From: Nostoc flagelliforme FACHB-838
GTDB taxonomy: Bacteria > Cyanobacteriota > Cyanobacteriia > Cyanobacteriales > Nostocaceae
DNA length: 42,932 nucleotides
NCBI RefSeq assembly: GCF_014698065.1
Contig: NZ_JACJSI010000059.1
Span: forward strand, 1-42,932
Direction of reading: 5' to 3'
Shown: positions 1 to 8,165 of the stretch, piece after piece
Layout of the letters: every line of letters starts with the position of its first letter
Position numbering within the stretch: the stretch's first letter is position 1
Translations under genes and position numbers: made by a program
The notes under the pieces: generated by a model
Told to the model about the DNA's origin: nothing
What the model saw: only the letters and a program-made list of their open reading frames with translations
The model's database searches: none

Positions 1-170
1 TGAGGAGTCCAATTAAAATGGGCAGCTATTTTTTCCACGTACCAGCCATGTGCATTTAGCCTAACCACCTCTGCTCGGTCTTTAACTTTCTGTGGTACAT
101 CCACAGTTCTTAGGTTTAACAGGGTTTTGTGATCTTCACGAGTTAAGAATACCCTTATACGAGCACCCAT
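1..170 (-). CDS. IS630-type transposase, N-terminal part (cut by window edge)
   Basis: A reading frame starts at an ATG at 168-170 on the minus strand and stays open to the window edge, giving 56 residues (MGARIRVFLTRED...). The segment with KDRAEVVRLNAHGW followed by KIAAHFNW looks like the helix-turn-helix DNA-binding start of IS630-family transposases, which cut and paste DNA at TA dinucleotides. The catalytic DDE part would lie outside the window, so it is unknown whether the element is intact. The 266 bases between it and the phosphoglucomutase gene hold a short palindrome (ATGACGTAAAGTCAT, 251-265) and a TAGTTTG/CAAACTA inverted pair (220-226, 269-275); I could not fix the element end. 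A stand-alone HTH protein is possible. Confidence 0.65.
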   Translation of the reverse strand, partial: MGARIRVFLTREDHKTLLNLRTVDVPQKVKDRAEVVRLNAHGWYVEKIAAHFNWTP

Positions 171-436
171 ATCTTGCTTACCTCAGTAGATACATTCTCT
201 GTATTTATTTATCTTTACATAGTTTGGTTTTTCCACGCCGTTCTACTTACATGACGTAAAGTCATAGTCAAACTAAATAATCTTAATCGTCAAAAATTTT
301 GTTTTTTCACTCCAATACTTTACAAAAATCTCGCGTTAAAGGTATCCCCAATCTGACCATTCCCCTTGAGTGGGAATTTTTTTGTCACGAACTTATGCAA
401 AGCTGTAAAAGAAAAATGCTTTGTTAAACATTATCT

Positions 437-2071
437 ATGAATATCCATAAAGTCTCTACGACTCCCTTAAGCGACCAAAAGCCTGGTACTTCTGGGCTAC
501 GGAAAGCAGTTAGAGTTTTTCAGCAGCCCCACTACCTGGAAAATTTTATTCAATCCATCTTCGATTCTGTGGGGGACTTGCGGGGACAAACCTTAGTTTT
601 GGGTGGTGATGGCCGTTATTACAATCGCCAAGCTATTCAAATCATTTTGAAAATGGCTTCGGCTAATGGTATTGGGCGGATTAAAGTTGGTCAACAGGGG
701 ATTTTGTCTACTCCTGCGACTTCTGCGATTATTCGCAAGTATCAGGCTATTGGTGGCATCATCTTGTCTGCTAGTCACAATCCGGGCGGGCCAAATGGTG
801 ACTTTGGTGTGAAATATAACATTAGCAATGGTGGTCCAGCGCCGGAAAAGGTGACAGAGGCTATTTACGATCGCACTAAAGTGATTGATAACTACCAAAT
901 TCTGGAAGCACCAGATGTAGATTTAGAAACTTTAGGTGAGTCACATTTGGGAAAGACGGTAGTTGAGGTGATTGACTCCGTACAGGATTATGAAGAGTTA
1001 ATGAAGTCCCTATTTGATTTTGAACGGATTCAGCAACTGTTAGCAAAAGGAAATTTTCGGTTCAGCATTGATGCCTTACACGCAGTGGCTGGGCCTTATG
1101 CTCATACCATTTTTGAGCAACGTTTGGGCGCACCAGTGGGAACTGTGCAAAATGGTACACCCCTAGAAGACTTTGGGGGCGGACACCCTGACCCAAATCT
1201 GGTTTATGCCCATGAGTTGGTGGATATTTTGTACGGAGACAATGCACCAGATTTTGGGGCAGCTTTTGATGGAGATGGCGATCGCAATATGATCTTAGGG
1301 CATAAGTTCTTTGTCACCCCTAGCGATAGCCTTGCAGTGTTAGCCGCAAATGCCAAGCTAGTTCCTGGTTACAGTGAGGGTTTAGCCGGGGTAGCGCGAT
1401 CAATGCCTACTAGCCAAGCAGTAGATCGAGTTGCTGCTCAGATTGGGATTGAATCTTATGAAACACCGACTGGCTGGAAGTTTTTCGGCAATCTCTTGGA
1501 CGCGGGTAAAGCTACTCTTTGCGGTGAAGAAAGTTTTGGTACCGGCTCTAACCATATCCGCGAAAAAGATGGGCTATGGGCTGTTCTGTTCTGGCTGAAT
1601 ATCATAGCAGTCCGGCAACAATCTGTTGAGCAGATTGTACGTGAACACTGGCAAACCTATGGGCGCAATTATTACTCCCGCCATGACTATGAAGAGATAG
1701 AAACAGGGCCAGCCAATACTCTAATAGAAAGACTGCGTTCCTTATTGCCAACCCTTAAAGGTAAGCAATTCGGTAACTATGAAGTTGAATACAGCGATGA
1801 CTTTAGTTATACCGACCCTGTTGATGGCAGCATTAGCGAGAAACAGGGTGTTCGCATTGGCTTTACCGATGGCTCCCGCATTGTGGTGAGACTTTCTGGT
1901 ACGGGTACTCAAGGTGCGACTCTGAGAGTTTATCTAGAAAGCTACGAGCAAGATCCCGCCAAACATGACCTTGAGCCACAGCAAGCACTTGCCTCTTTAA
2001 TCACTATTGCCCAGGAGATAGCCCAAATCCGGGAACTGACGGGACGGGAACAGCCAACTGTGATTACCTAA
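437..2071 (+). CDS. pgm: Phosphoglucomutase, alpha-D-glucose specific
   Basis: Interconverts glucose-1-phosphate and glucose-6-phosphate in the cytosol, linking glycogen and sugar-nucleotide synthesis to glycolysis and the oxidative pentose phosphate pathway. The 544-residue protein has the hallmarks of the phosphohexomutase family in order: the SASHNPGG loop with the phosphorylated serine at residue 113, the metal-binding DGDGDR at 278-283, the sugar-binding CGEESFG at 362-368, and a C-terminal phosphate-binding RLSGTGTQ near residue 490. Length and motifs fit an intact enzyme. The start ATG at 437 is followed by a typical N-terminus with GTSGLR at 17-22. It appears to be a single gene, not part of an operon: the upstream gene points the other way and the next plus-strand gene is over 1 kb away. 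Confidence 0.95.
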   Translation: MNIHKVSTTPLSDQKPGTSGLRKAVRVFQQPHYLENFIQSIFDSVGDLRGQTLVLGGDGRYYNRQAIQIILKMASANGIGRIKVGQQGILSTPATSAIIRKYQAIGGIILSASHNPGGPNGDFGVKYNISNGGPAPEKVTEAIYDRTKVIDNYQILEAPDVDLETLGESHLGKTVVEVIDSVQDYEELMKSLFDFERIQQLLAKGNFRFSIDALHAVAGPYAHTIFEQRLGAPVGTVQNGTPLEDFGGGHPDPNLVYAHELVDILYGDNAPDFGAAFDGDGDRNMILGHKFFVTPSDSLAVLAANAKLVPGYSEGLAGVARSMPTSQAVDRVAAQIGIESYETPTGWKFFGNLLDAGKATLCGEESFGTGSNHIREKDGLWAVLFWLNIIAVRQQSVEQIVREHWQTYGRNYYSRHDYEEIETGPANTLIERLRSLLPTLKGKQFGNYEVEYSDDFSYTDPVDGSISEKQGVRIGFTDGSRIVVRLSGTGTQGATLRVYLESYEQDPAKHDLEPQQALASLITIAQEIAQIRELTGREQPTVIT

Positions 2072-2095
2072 TACTTTTCTCACGCTAGCTTTGAG

Positions 2096-2153
2096 GTTTG
2101 TAGTAAGCATTTTAGTGATTAGAAAATAACAACGCTTTGTGCTTACTACGAAC
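2096..2153. repeat. Palindromic repeat with GTAGTAAGCA arms
   Basis: A 14-base left arm (2096-2109) and right arm (2140-2153) are inverted copies with one difference, separated by 30 bases. The arms carry GTAGTAAGCA / TGCTTACTAC. It lies just after pgm and may end its transcript, but the arms resemble those of the hairpin at 31231-31277, so a dispersed repeat is more likely. Confidence 0.6.
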
Positions 2154-2543
2154 TTGCTTACCATTCCCATTAGTTGGTGAAGCCTAGATATTAGATAAAA
2201 ATGAACCTACGTAGATTAAGGCATATTGACCCTGGCGTTCGTTCTAGTGCGCTGGAAGTTACTGCCATCGGACAGATATTTCGTGATGCTCTCAAAGTAG
2301 CACAGTGATCGCTATGCTACTTTGATTTATTTCCTTTTCGCTGGCAAAGAAATCTAGAAGCAGGCATTCGATGCTTTACGAGCCTCAATTTCGGGCAAGA
2401 GCGGGATGCGGAAGAAGACTTGCTACGGGACTTCAACAAAGTTATTAACTCAAATACAGATAAAAAATTTGTTATAACAGTTTTTTTGATCAGGATTAAC
2501 AGCTAATACAGCACGCTGGAAATAAGCAGACTGATTAAATTAG
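2154..2543. other. Intergenic stretch without a recognisable gene
   Basis: Between pgm and the minus-strand PEP-CTERM gene. There is a 35-codon frame at 2201-2308 and short frame-shifted open stretches after it (about 2330-2460) that may be debris of a lost gene. I could not assign them to any family. Confidence 0.4.
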
Positions 2544-2990
2544 TCAAAACCTGCGTCGACGATTCAATACAGAAAAACCAATCACTCCCAAAGAAAGGAG
2601 TCCTGTTATCTGATTTGCCTCTGGAACTGTTTGAAATGTTTGAACTGAACCTGAAATTAAAGGCAAACCTGTTACAGGAGCAGTTATGTCTGGGTTGTCG
2701 AGTGTAAGATTTTCCAAAAGCCGGAGCGTTCCAGTCGCACCGCTAAATCTGCCAGTGCCATCAGTAATAGATATAGTATTATTCACACTTCCTACAGAAT
2801 TTGGGAAATCAAGTACAGCGCTACCACTAACAGTTCCAAAGAGTCTATCTTCTCCTTCACCAGAAATTGCAAAATTGCCAGATGGTAAGTTCTCTAAACC
2901 AAACTCTGTGGGGTCTGAGTCAATGACAATCACACCTGTATTCGAGTTAAATTCCCCATAGCCTATATTTGTATGGTAATAAAATTGCAC
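2544..2990 (-). CDS. PEP-CTERM-type exported protein, N-terminus missing
   Basis: The C-terminus has the layout of the PEP-CTERM sorting signal: VPEANQ (VPEA instead of the usual VPEP), a hydrophobic stretch GLLSLGVIGFSVL and a final RRRR cluster. In this family an exosortase cleaves and processes the protein at the cell envelope. The body (about 120 residues) is rich in Gly, Ser, Thr and Asn with beta-type repeats such as FSGATGTL. The only plausible start in frame is GTG at 2988-2990, and no signal peptide is encoded. The frame stays open for about 30 more codons upstream, into a dispersed repeat (3051-3080) before a stop. This suggests the original 5' end has been lost, so it may be a pseudogene. 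Function unknown. Confidence 0.6.
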   Translation of the reverse strand: MQFYYHTNIGYGEFNSNTGVIVIDSDPTEFGLENLPSGNFAISGEGEDRLFGTVSGSAVLDFPNSVGSVNNTISITDGTGRFSGATGTLRLLENLTLDNPDITAPVTGLPLISGSVQTFQTVPEANQITGLLSLGVIGFSVLNRRRRF

Positions 2991-3050
2991 ATTAACTTGA
3001 ATACTAAAATTAATAATATCAGGTTCGGTTAAACACTTATAATATCTGTC

Positions 3051-3081
3051 GGTTGCGGTTGAGGAACGAAACCCAACATTT
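3051..3081. repeat. Dispersed repeat (GGTTGAGGAACGAAACCCAA type)
   Basis: The stretch GGTTGAGGAACGAAACCCAA lies between the truncated PEP-CTERM gene and the sugar-binding protein. A near copy of it, in a longer palindromic form, occurs at 38171-38260. It sits where the coding sequence of the PEP-CTERM gene seems to break off. Confidence 0.5.
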
Positions 3082-3185
3082 TATTTTTATAGTCTTTGTT
3101 TTGAGATAAGCTCAATGTAGCGTTCAGACATGATGGGGTTATGAAGAATCAAACCTGTTTTGGATGCTCAGGTATCGGAGCCTAT

Positions 3186-4142
3186 ATGCCAAAGTTCTTG
3201 GTATTTAGCGCTTACATTGTGATTACTGTTGCGGCTTTTTCGCTGTCTGGCTGTGTGCGCGAGAAAACGAAAAAAATTGTCGGATTTTCGCAGACGGAGA
3301 ACATCGGCCCGTGGCGCATTGCCGAAACAAACAGCATTAAGGAGGAGGCCGCCAAGCGTAAAAAAACTTATGATTTTCTGATGACAGATGCCCAGGGGCA
3401 AACATCAAAGCAATTTGCCGACATTGAGGATCTAATCGCACGACAAGTTGATGTCATATTTCTTGCACCACGGGAGTATGAAGGTCTTACACCCGCCCTC
3501 GAAGCAGCGAGAGCGGCAAAAATACCGGTTTTTCTCATCGACCGTGAAGCGGCGGGAAGACCAGGCCAACATTTCGTCAGCTTTCTGGGGTCGGATTTTA
3601 TCGCCCAAGGCCGCCGCGTTGGCGAATGGCTAGCCCAGGCAAGCGACGGCAAAGCATCCATCGTGGAACTCACTGGAACAGCGGGTTCATCGGTGGCAAT
3701 TGATCGGGCTAAGGGGTTTCGTGATGCGATCGCCAGGTATCCTAACATGAAGATCGTCGCCACACAGACGGCGGATTTTTCACGAGCGGCGGCCCAGCGG
3801 GTAATGGAAAACATCATCCAGGCTAAGGGTTCCGACATCACCGCAGTGTATGCTCACAACGACGAAATGGCATTAGGTGCTATCCAGGCTCTCAAATCCG
3901 CAGGCATGAAGCCAGGCAAGGATGTAATAGTCGGTTCAATTGATGGTCAGAAAGCCGCACTTGAGGCGATTATCCGTGGTGAGCTTGGCGTCAGTGTCGA
4001 GTCAAACCCGCGTTTCGGCAAACTTGTTTTTGCCACGATGGAAGAGTATTTTGCTGGCAAGAAAATTCCGACTAGGATTATTCTCAAAGATAGACTCTTC
4101 GACGTGACCAACGCTAAGGATTTTGTAGATGAAGCATACTAA
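3186..4142 (+). CDS. ytfQ: Periplasmic sugar-binding lipoprotein, YtfQ-like (galactofuranose type)
   Basis: Substrate-binding protein of a CUT2-type ABC sugar importer. The mature part follows E. coli YtfQ closely as I remember it: VGFSQTENIGPWRIAETNS at the start, then VDVIFLAPREYEG, IPVFLIDREAAG, VELTGTAGSSVAIDRAKGF, VYAHNDEMALGAIQALK and VIVGSIDGQ. I chose the ATG at 3186 because a GGAG ribosome site sits 5 bases upstream and the product is then 318 residues with a short signal peptide ending in the lipobox LSGC; an in-frame ATG at 3141 would add 15 residues. Unlike the E. coli protein it appears to be a lipoprotein. It is the first gene of a four-gene importer set. The DNA is GC-rich compared with the flanks (40 of 60 bases at 3601-3660). 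The galactofuranose specificity is inferred from similarity only. Confidence 0.85.
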   Translation: MPKFLVFSAYIVITVAAFSLSGCVREKTKKIVGFSQTENIGPWRIAETNSIKEEAAKRKKTYDFLMTDAQGQTSKQFADIEDLIARQVDVIFLAPREYEGLTPALEAARAAKIPVFLIDREAAGRPGQHFVSFLGSDFIAQGRRVGEWLAQASDGKASIVELTGTAGSSVAIDRAKGFRDAIARYPNMKIVATQTADFSRAAAQRVMENIIQAKGSDITAVYAHNDEMALGAIQALKSAGMKPGKDVIVGSIDGQKAALEAIIRGELGVSVESNPRFGKLVFATMEEYFAGKKIPTRIILKDRLFDVTNAKDFVDEAY

Positions 4143-4146
4143 TACC

Positions 4147-4192
4147 AATTCGTAATTCGTAATTCGTAATTCGTAATTCATAATTCGTAATT
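4147..4192 (+). repeat. Heptamer tandem repeat (CGTAATT)
   Basis: Six consecutive units of CGTAATT, one of them altered to CATAATT, directly after the ytfQ stop codon. Short tandemly repeated heptamers like this are a known feature of Nostoc-type genomes. It lies in the 264-base gap between ytfQ and ytfR. Confidence 0.85.
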
Positions 4193-4406
4193 AAGCAAGT
4201 CATATATTGTTTGGGTTTCGGGGTTTGAGTGTGTTGCCGGATTTTAAAGAATTGGTATAAGTAGTTCTCACTCTAAAATGGAAAAAAGATAACCTGGAAT
4301 TTTCCTGAGCCTCCACGATAGATAAAAAAGATTACTTACTATTGTCTATTGTGCAAAGTGAAGGATCTCCACTATCGGCAATGAAGACAAAAACTAGGTA
4401 AAGCCG

Positions 4407-5951
4407 ATGAATCAGGCTACTCAAACTGTCCTGTGCATGACGGGGATAAAAAAAAGTTTTTCCGGTGTGCCAGCGCTCTGGGGGGTGGATTTTGAACTGA
4501 GCCCAGGCGAGATTCATGCACTGGTCGGAGAAAATGGTGCTGGCAAATCGACGCTCATCAAGATTATGACGGGGGCTTATCGACGGGATTCGGGTGTTAT
4601 GGAGTACGACCAGAACAGCGTTGCATTTCCGAACCCGACCGAAGCGCAGGCGGCAGGCATCGTAGCCGTCTACCAAGAGATCCAGCTTGTGGATTTCCGA
4701 ACTGTTGCCGAGAATATTTTTCTTGGCAGGGAGCCGCATCGCTTCGGCATCATTGATAGACGGGTCATGAATACTAGGGCGGCGGATATCCTGGAGCGCC
4801 TGGGGTTGCAGATCGATCCGCGCTCAGTGGTTGGTTCGCTCAATATTGCCCATCGCCAGATGGTGGCGATCGCCCGTGCCATATCCTTTGGGGCGCGGGT
4901 GCTTATCCTTGATGAACCCACTAGTTCGCTTACGGAAACTGAAGTATCTGTTCTTTTTAACGTCATGCGGCGGCTAAAGTCGGAAGGGACATCCATCGTC
5001 TACGTCAGCCACCGTTTTGAAGAACTTTATGCCGTGTGCGATCGCGTGACGGTACTGCGTGATGGGCGTAACATCGTGACGCGATCGCTGTCCACGCTCA
5101 ATCGTCTAGAACTCGTTTGCTATATGCTAGGTCGTCAGCCTGAAGAGGTAAGCAAAGGAGTCACGGCGTTTACAGGACAGTCGCAAAACACCCTAGATCG
5201 ACCAGTACTGCTTCAGGCGGAAGCTCTCAAATATAAAAAACGACTCAATGGTGTCTCCATTGAAATGCGGCATGGCGAAATCGTTGGGCTTGCGGGTTTG
5301 CTCGGCTCTGGTAGAAGTGAAACGGTACGTGCCCTGTTCGGCGCTGAACCCCTTGAGGGTGGAACCGTAAAACTCGAAGGTAGTCTTTTATCCCTGCGCG
5401 ATCCCCATGATGCGATCGACGCTGGGATAGCTTTCCTTTCAGAGGATCGCAAGGCGGATGGCATCATCCCTGAGCTTTCGGTGCGCGAAAACCTCACGCT
5501 TGCTGCACTACCGAACCTTACGCAATGGGGCATTGTTTCCAGGAAACAACAGAACGAGCTTGTAGAGCGTTTCATGCGGCGTCTTGGCATTAAGGCAGCC
5601 AGCGCCGAGCAGAAGATCCACGAACTATCAGGCGGCAATCAGCAAAAGGTACTTCTGGCGCGATGGCTGTGCAAGAATACAAAACTTCTTCTCCTGGATG
5701 AGCCGACTCGCGGTATTGATGTTGGTGCAAAGCGCGAGATCCAGCAGCTGATCGCCGAACTAGCAGAGCAAGGGTTAGGGGTTGTGATGATTTCATCGGA
5801 AGTGGAAGAGCTAGTTGAAGGTTCGCAACGTGTTATCGTCCTGCGTGACGGGCAATCAATCGCGGAACTCAGTGGCGAACAGAAGAACATAAAGACAATT
5901 TTGCACGCAATGGCGGAAGGTGCAAATCATCAAGAAGCCGCCGATAAATAG
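4407..5951 (+). CDS. ytfR: Sugar ABC transporter ATPase with two nucleotide-binding domains, YtfR-like
   Basis: Energises sugar import from the cytoplasmic side of the membrane. It has the duplicated layout of CUT2 ATPases (514 residues): the first domain has Walker A GENGAGKST at 41-49 and Walker B VLILDEPTS; the second has the degenerate Walker A GLLGSGRSE usual for this class, then the ABC signature LSGGNQQK and LLLLDEPTRG. It belongs with ytfQ upstream and the two permease genes downstream. The spacing to ytfT (146 bases) is enlarged by an inserted palindromic element; without it the gap would be about 23 bases. GCGATCGC octamers occur in the gene (for example 4866-4873). Confidence 0.88.
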   Translation: MNQATQTVLCMTGIKKSFSGVPALWGVDFELSPGEIHALVGENGAGKSTLIKIMTGAYRRDSGVMEYDQNSVAFPNPTEAQAAGIVAVYQEIQLVDFRTVAENIFLGREPHRFGIIDRRVMNTRAADILERLGLQIDPRSVVGSLNIAHRQMVAIARAISFGARVLILDEPTSSLTETEVSVLFNVMRRLKSEGTSIVYVSHRFEELYAVCDRVTVLRDGRNIVTRSLSTLNRLELVCYMLGRQPEEVSKGVTAFTGQSQNTLDRPVLLQAEALKYKKRLNGVSIEMRHGEIVGLAGLLGSGRSETVRALFGAEPLEGGTVKLEGSLLSLRDPHDAIDAGIAFLSEDRKADGIIPELSVRENLTLAALPNLTQWGIVSRKQQNELVERFMRRLGIKAASAEQKIHELSGGNQQKVLLARWLCKNTKLLLLDEPTRGIDVGAKREIQQLIAELAEQGLGVVMISSEVEELVEGSQRVIVLRDGQSIAELSGEQKNIKTILHAMAEGANHQEAADK

Positions 5952-5960
5952 TTGGAAACA

Positions 5961-6093
5961 GAGCAGGACACAATACTTGTCGGGTTTTGGGGGAAAGGGA
6001 AAGGGTTAAAGGGTAAAAACCTTATATATCGAGCCTTCCACTCCTTTTCCCCTTACCCTTTTCCCTTTAACCGAGCAGTATTGGAGCAGGACA
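5961..6093. mobile_element. MITE-like palindromic element with 10-bp direct repeat, between ytfR and ytfT
   Basis: The 10-base sequence GAGCAGGACA occurs at 5961-5970 and again at 6084-6093. Between them lies a 113-base element whose ends are inverted: CAATACT at 5971-5977 and AGTATTG at 6077-6083, continuing inward as imperfect purine-rich (GGGAAAGGG, 5991-5999) and pyrimidine-rich (CCCTTTAACC) arms. This is the signature of an insertion with a target-site duplication. Related GGGGAAAGGG/CCCCTTTAACC hairpins occur at 12595-12722 and 32757-32870. It encodes nothing and lengthens the ytfR-ytfT spacer. Confidence 0.75.
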
Positions 6094-6097
6094 AACA

Positions 6098-7045
6098 ATG
6101 AAGAGTAAGAAGCCTGATCTGGGTTGGGGAACCCTGTGGAACCCAAACTTCGGTGCATTTGCGGCACTGCTAATTCTGTATGTTGCAAACGCCGTCTTCA
6201 CTCCGCGTTTCGCTACAGTTAGCAACACCTTAAATATGTTGCTCCAAGTATCCACGACAATGTTGGTTGCTATTGGGATGACCTTTGTCATTGCCTCCCG
6301 TGGCATCGACCTCACGGTTGGCTCTACTATGGCATTGGTTTCAGTCATTGTGGCATTGCTAATTAAGTATGGAATGACTGTTGCCATCTTGTTCGCCTTG
6401 AGCGGTGCTTTGCTGGTTGGTCTGCTCAATGGCTTTCTGATCTCACGTCTGAAACTTGATGCCTTGATTACCACCTTGGCGGCTCTCATCTTATGGCGTG
6501 GGATTGCTCAGGTTGTCGGGGATGGTAAACTAGTTCCCTTTGCTCATCCCACATTTGAAGCGCTGGGAAAGGGCTATCTCGGTTCTATCCCAATTCAGGT
6601 TGTGATTGCCGGAGTCGTCATTGTAGCAGCTTTCTTTTGTATCCGCTCTACGCTTTTTGGGCGTCATATCGTTGCAGTTGGCGGCAACGAGGAGGCCGCA
6701 CGACTTGCAGGTATCCGTGCGGAGCGGGTGAAATATATAGTTTATATAATTAGCGCCCTGCTTGCCGGGTTTGCCGGACTCGTCGAGACAGCAAGGCTTG
6801 GCATGGGCGATCCGAGCAAGGTTGGTGTCAACGCAGAATTTGATGCGATCGCGGCTGTTGTTGTTGGCGGCACACCTTTCTCTGGTGGCCGTGCAAATAT
6901 ACTTGGCACTGTTGTCGGAGCCTTACTCATGCAAGTAATCTCTACAAGTTTCAATATGCTCCTGATTCCGTTTACCTGGTCATTAGTTTTCAAATCCGTA
7001 ATCATTCTTTTCGCCATCTTTTTGCAGCGTCCTAAGGAGATTTAA
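6098..7045 (+). CDS. ytfT: Sugar ABC transporter permease, YtfT-like
   Basis: Membrane subunit of the importer, 315 residues, with the hydrophobic pattern of CUT2 permeases (about eight to ten membrane segments). It has the family stretches TFVIASRGIDLTVGS (residues about 65-79), GGNEEAARLAGI and FDAIAAVVVGGTPFSGG. In E. coli YtfT and YjfF form a heterodimeric channel, and the same pair is present here in the same order. The start ATG follows the right copy of the GAGCAGGACA repeat, which supplies its ribosome-binding region. Only six bases separate it from yjfF, so the two are surely co-transcribed. Confidence 0.87.
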   Translation: MKSKKPDLGWGTLWNPNFGAFAALLILYVANAVFTPRFATVSNTLNMLLQVSTTMLVAIGMTFVIASRGIDLTVGSTMALVSVIVALLIKYGMTVAILFALSGALLVGLLNGFLISRLKLDALITTLAALILWRGIAQVVGDGKLVPFAHPTFEALGKGYLGSIPIQVVIAGVVIVAAFFCIRSTLFGRHIVAVGGNEEAARLAGIRAERVKYIVYIISALLAGFAGLVETARLGMGDPSKVGVNAEFDAIAAVVVGGTPFSGGRANILGTVVGALLMQVISTSFNMLLIPFTWSLVFKSVIILFAIFLQRPKEI

Positions 7046-7051
7046 CGCGTC

Positions 7052-7999
7052 ATGGCTGCTACAAAGTCTCTTGCCAAGTTTCTCACCTCGCAGGGTCTGC
7101 TGCTCATACTCTTTAGTTTGGCTGTTTTCGCATCGTTTCGTTATGAAACCTTCCTGACACCCCTTAATCTGATGAACATCATGCGACAGAACAGTATGCT
7201 CGCGATCGTGGCGTTGGGCATGACTGTGGTGATTCTGAGTGGAGGAATCGATCTGTCTGTGGGTGCGCTCGTTGCTCTTGGGGGTGTTGTCGCAGCAATG
7301 CTTGCTGGACAAGGAAGCTTCGTGGCAATTGTCGGTGGCATTGCCAGCACCACGTTGCTCGGTGTAGTTAATGGTCTTCTGGTGTCTCGTGCGCGGCTCC
7401 AACCGTTCGTTGTTACCTTATTCACTGCCAGTGCTGCACGCGGGCTGGCGTTGAGCATCACCGAGGAGAGGTCAATTGCCGTACCATCGGCAGCATCGGG
7501 ACTTGTTTGGCTGGGCAGGGGGTTCATTGGTTTCATCCCTGTCCCCGTGCTTATAGTTGCCCTCTTATATTTTGCAACTTGGTTTATGCTGCACAGAAGC
7601 CGATTAGGTTTGCATACGTTCGCTATCGGTAATAACGAGGAGGCCTCCCGACTCATGGGCGTGAACCCAAACCGAGTAAAACTCTTAGTCTACACATTCA
7701 GCGGTCTGCTTTCAGGGCTTGCTGGTGTCGTTCTTGCAGGCCGTTTAGGGGCGGGTCAGCCTGTGGCGGCCTTTGGTTGGGAAACGGATGCGATCGCCGC
7801 GACCGTCATGGGAGGAACGTTTCTCGCAGGGGGTCAGGGAAGCGTGTTTCCGACGCTGGCCGGTGTAATTTTGCTAGGAATGATGTACAACCTCTTAAAT
7901 CTTGAGGGAACCATTACACCTTGGTGGCAACTTGTACTCCGTGGTGGTTTCTTACTTTTGGTTGTGCTTTTCCAGCAGCGTATCGTCCAAAGGAACTGA
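7052..7999 (+). CDS. yjfF: Sugar ABC transporter permease, YjfF-like
   Basis: Second membrane subunit of the importer, 315 residues. It has the parallel CUT2 permease motifs TVVILSGGIDLSVGALVALGG, GNNEEASRLMGV and TDAIAATVMGGTFLAGGQGS. Its order after ytfT and its own small differences from ytfT match the E. coli ytfQRT-yjfF set. There is no regulator gene or sugar-metabolising enzyme directly next to it, so induction and the fate of the sugar cannot be read from this locus; phosphoglucomutase lies 5 kb upstream. Confidence 0.87.
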   Translation: MAATKSLAKFLTSQGLLLILFSLAVFASFRYETFLTPLNLMNIMRQNSMLAIVALGMTVVILSGGIDLSVGALVALGGVVAAMLAGQGSFVAIVGGIASTTLLGVVNGLLVSRARLQPFVVTLFTASAARGLALSITEERSIAVPSAASGLVWLGRGFIGFIPVPVLIVALLYFATWFMLHRSRLGLHTFAIGNNEEASRLMGVNPNRVKLLVYTFSGLLSGLAGVVLAGRLGAGQPVAAFGWETDAIAATVMGGTFLAGGQGSVFPTLAGVILLGMMYNLLNLEGTITPWWQLVLRGGFLLLVVLFQQRIVQRN

Positions 8000-8165
8000 T
8001 GTCAGTAGACTGAAAACTTTTAAAGTTGAGGAGAGCGTTCACTGCGATCGCTCCACCCAATTGAAGAAGAGGCAAGGGAGCAAGGGGATTCGACACAACT
8101 CTTGGAGAGGCTACGCAGCTCGACTGCGCTCACCGTAAACTTAGTGACTACCCCACCTGTTGCGT

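Noticed and set aside
2201..2308. 35-codon frame MNLRRLRHIDPGV...
   Set aside because: Short, no ribosome site, followed by broken frames; could be debris of a lost gene but not supported.
3141..7999. Very recent transfer of the ytf genes
   Set aside because: GCGATCGC octamers typical of the host occur inside the genes (3726, 4866, 6844, 7791 regions) and the locus holds host-type repeats, so the genes have been resident for some time.
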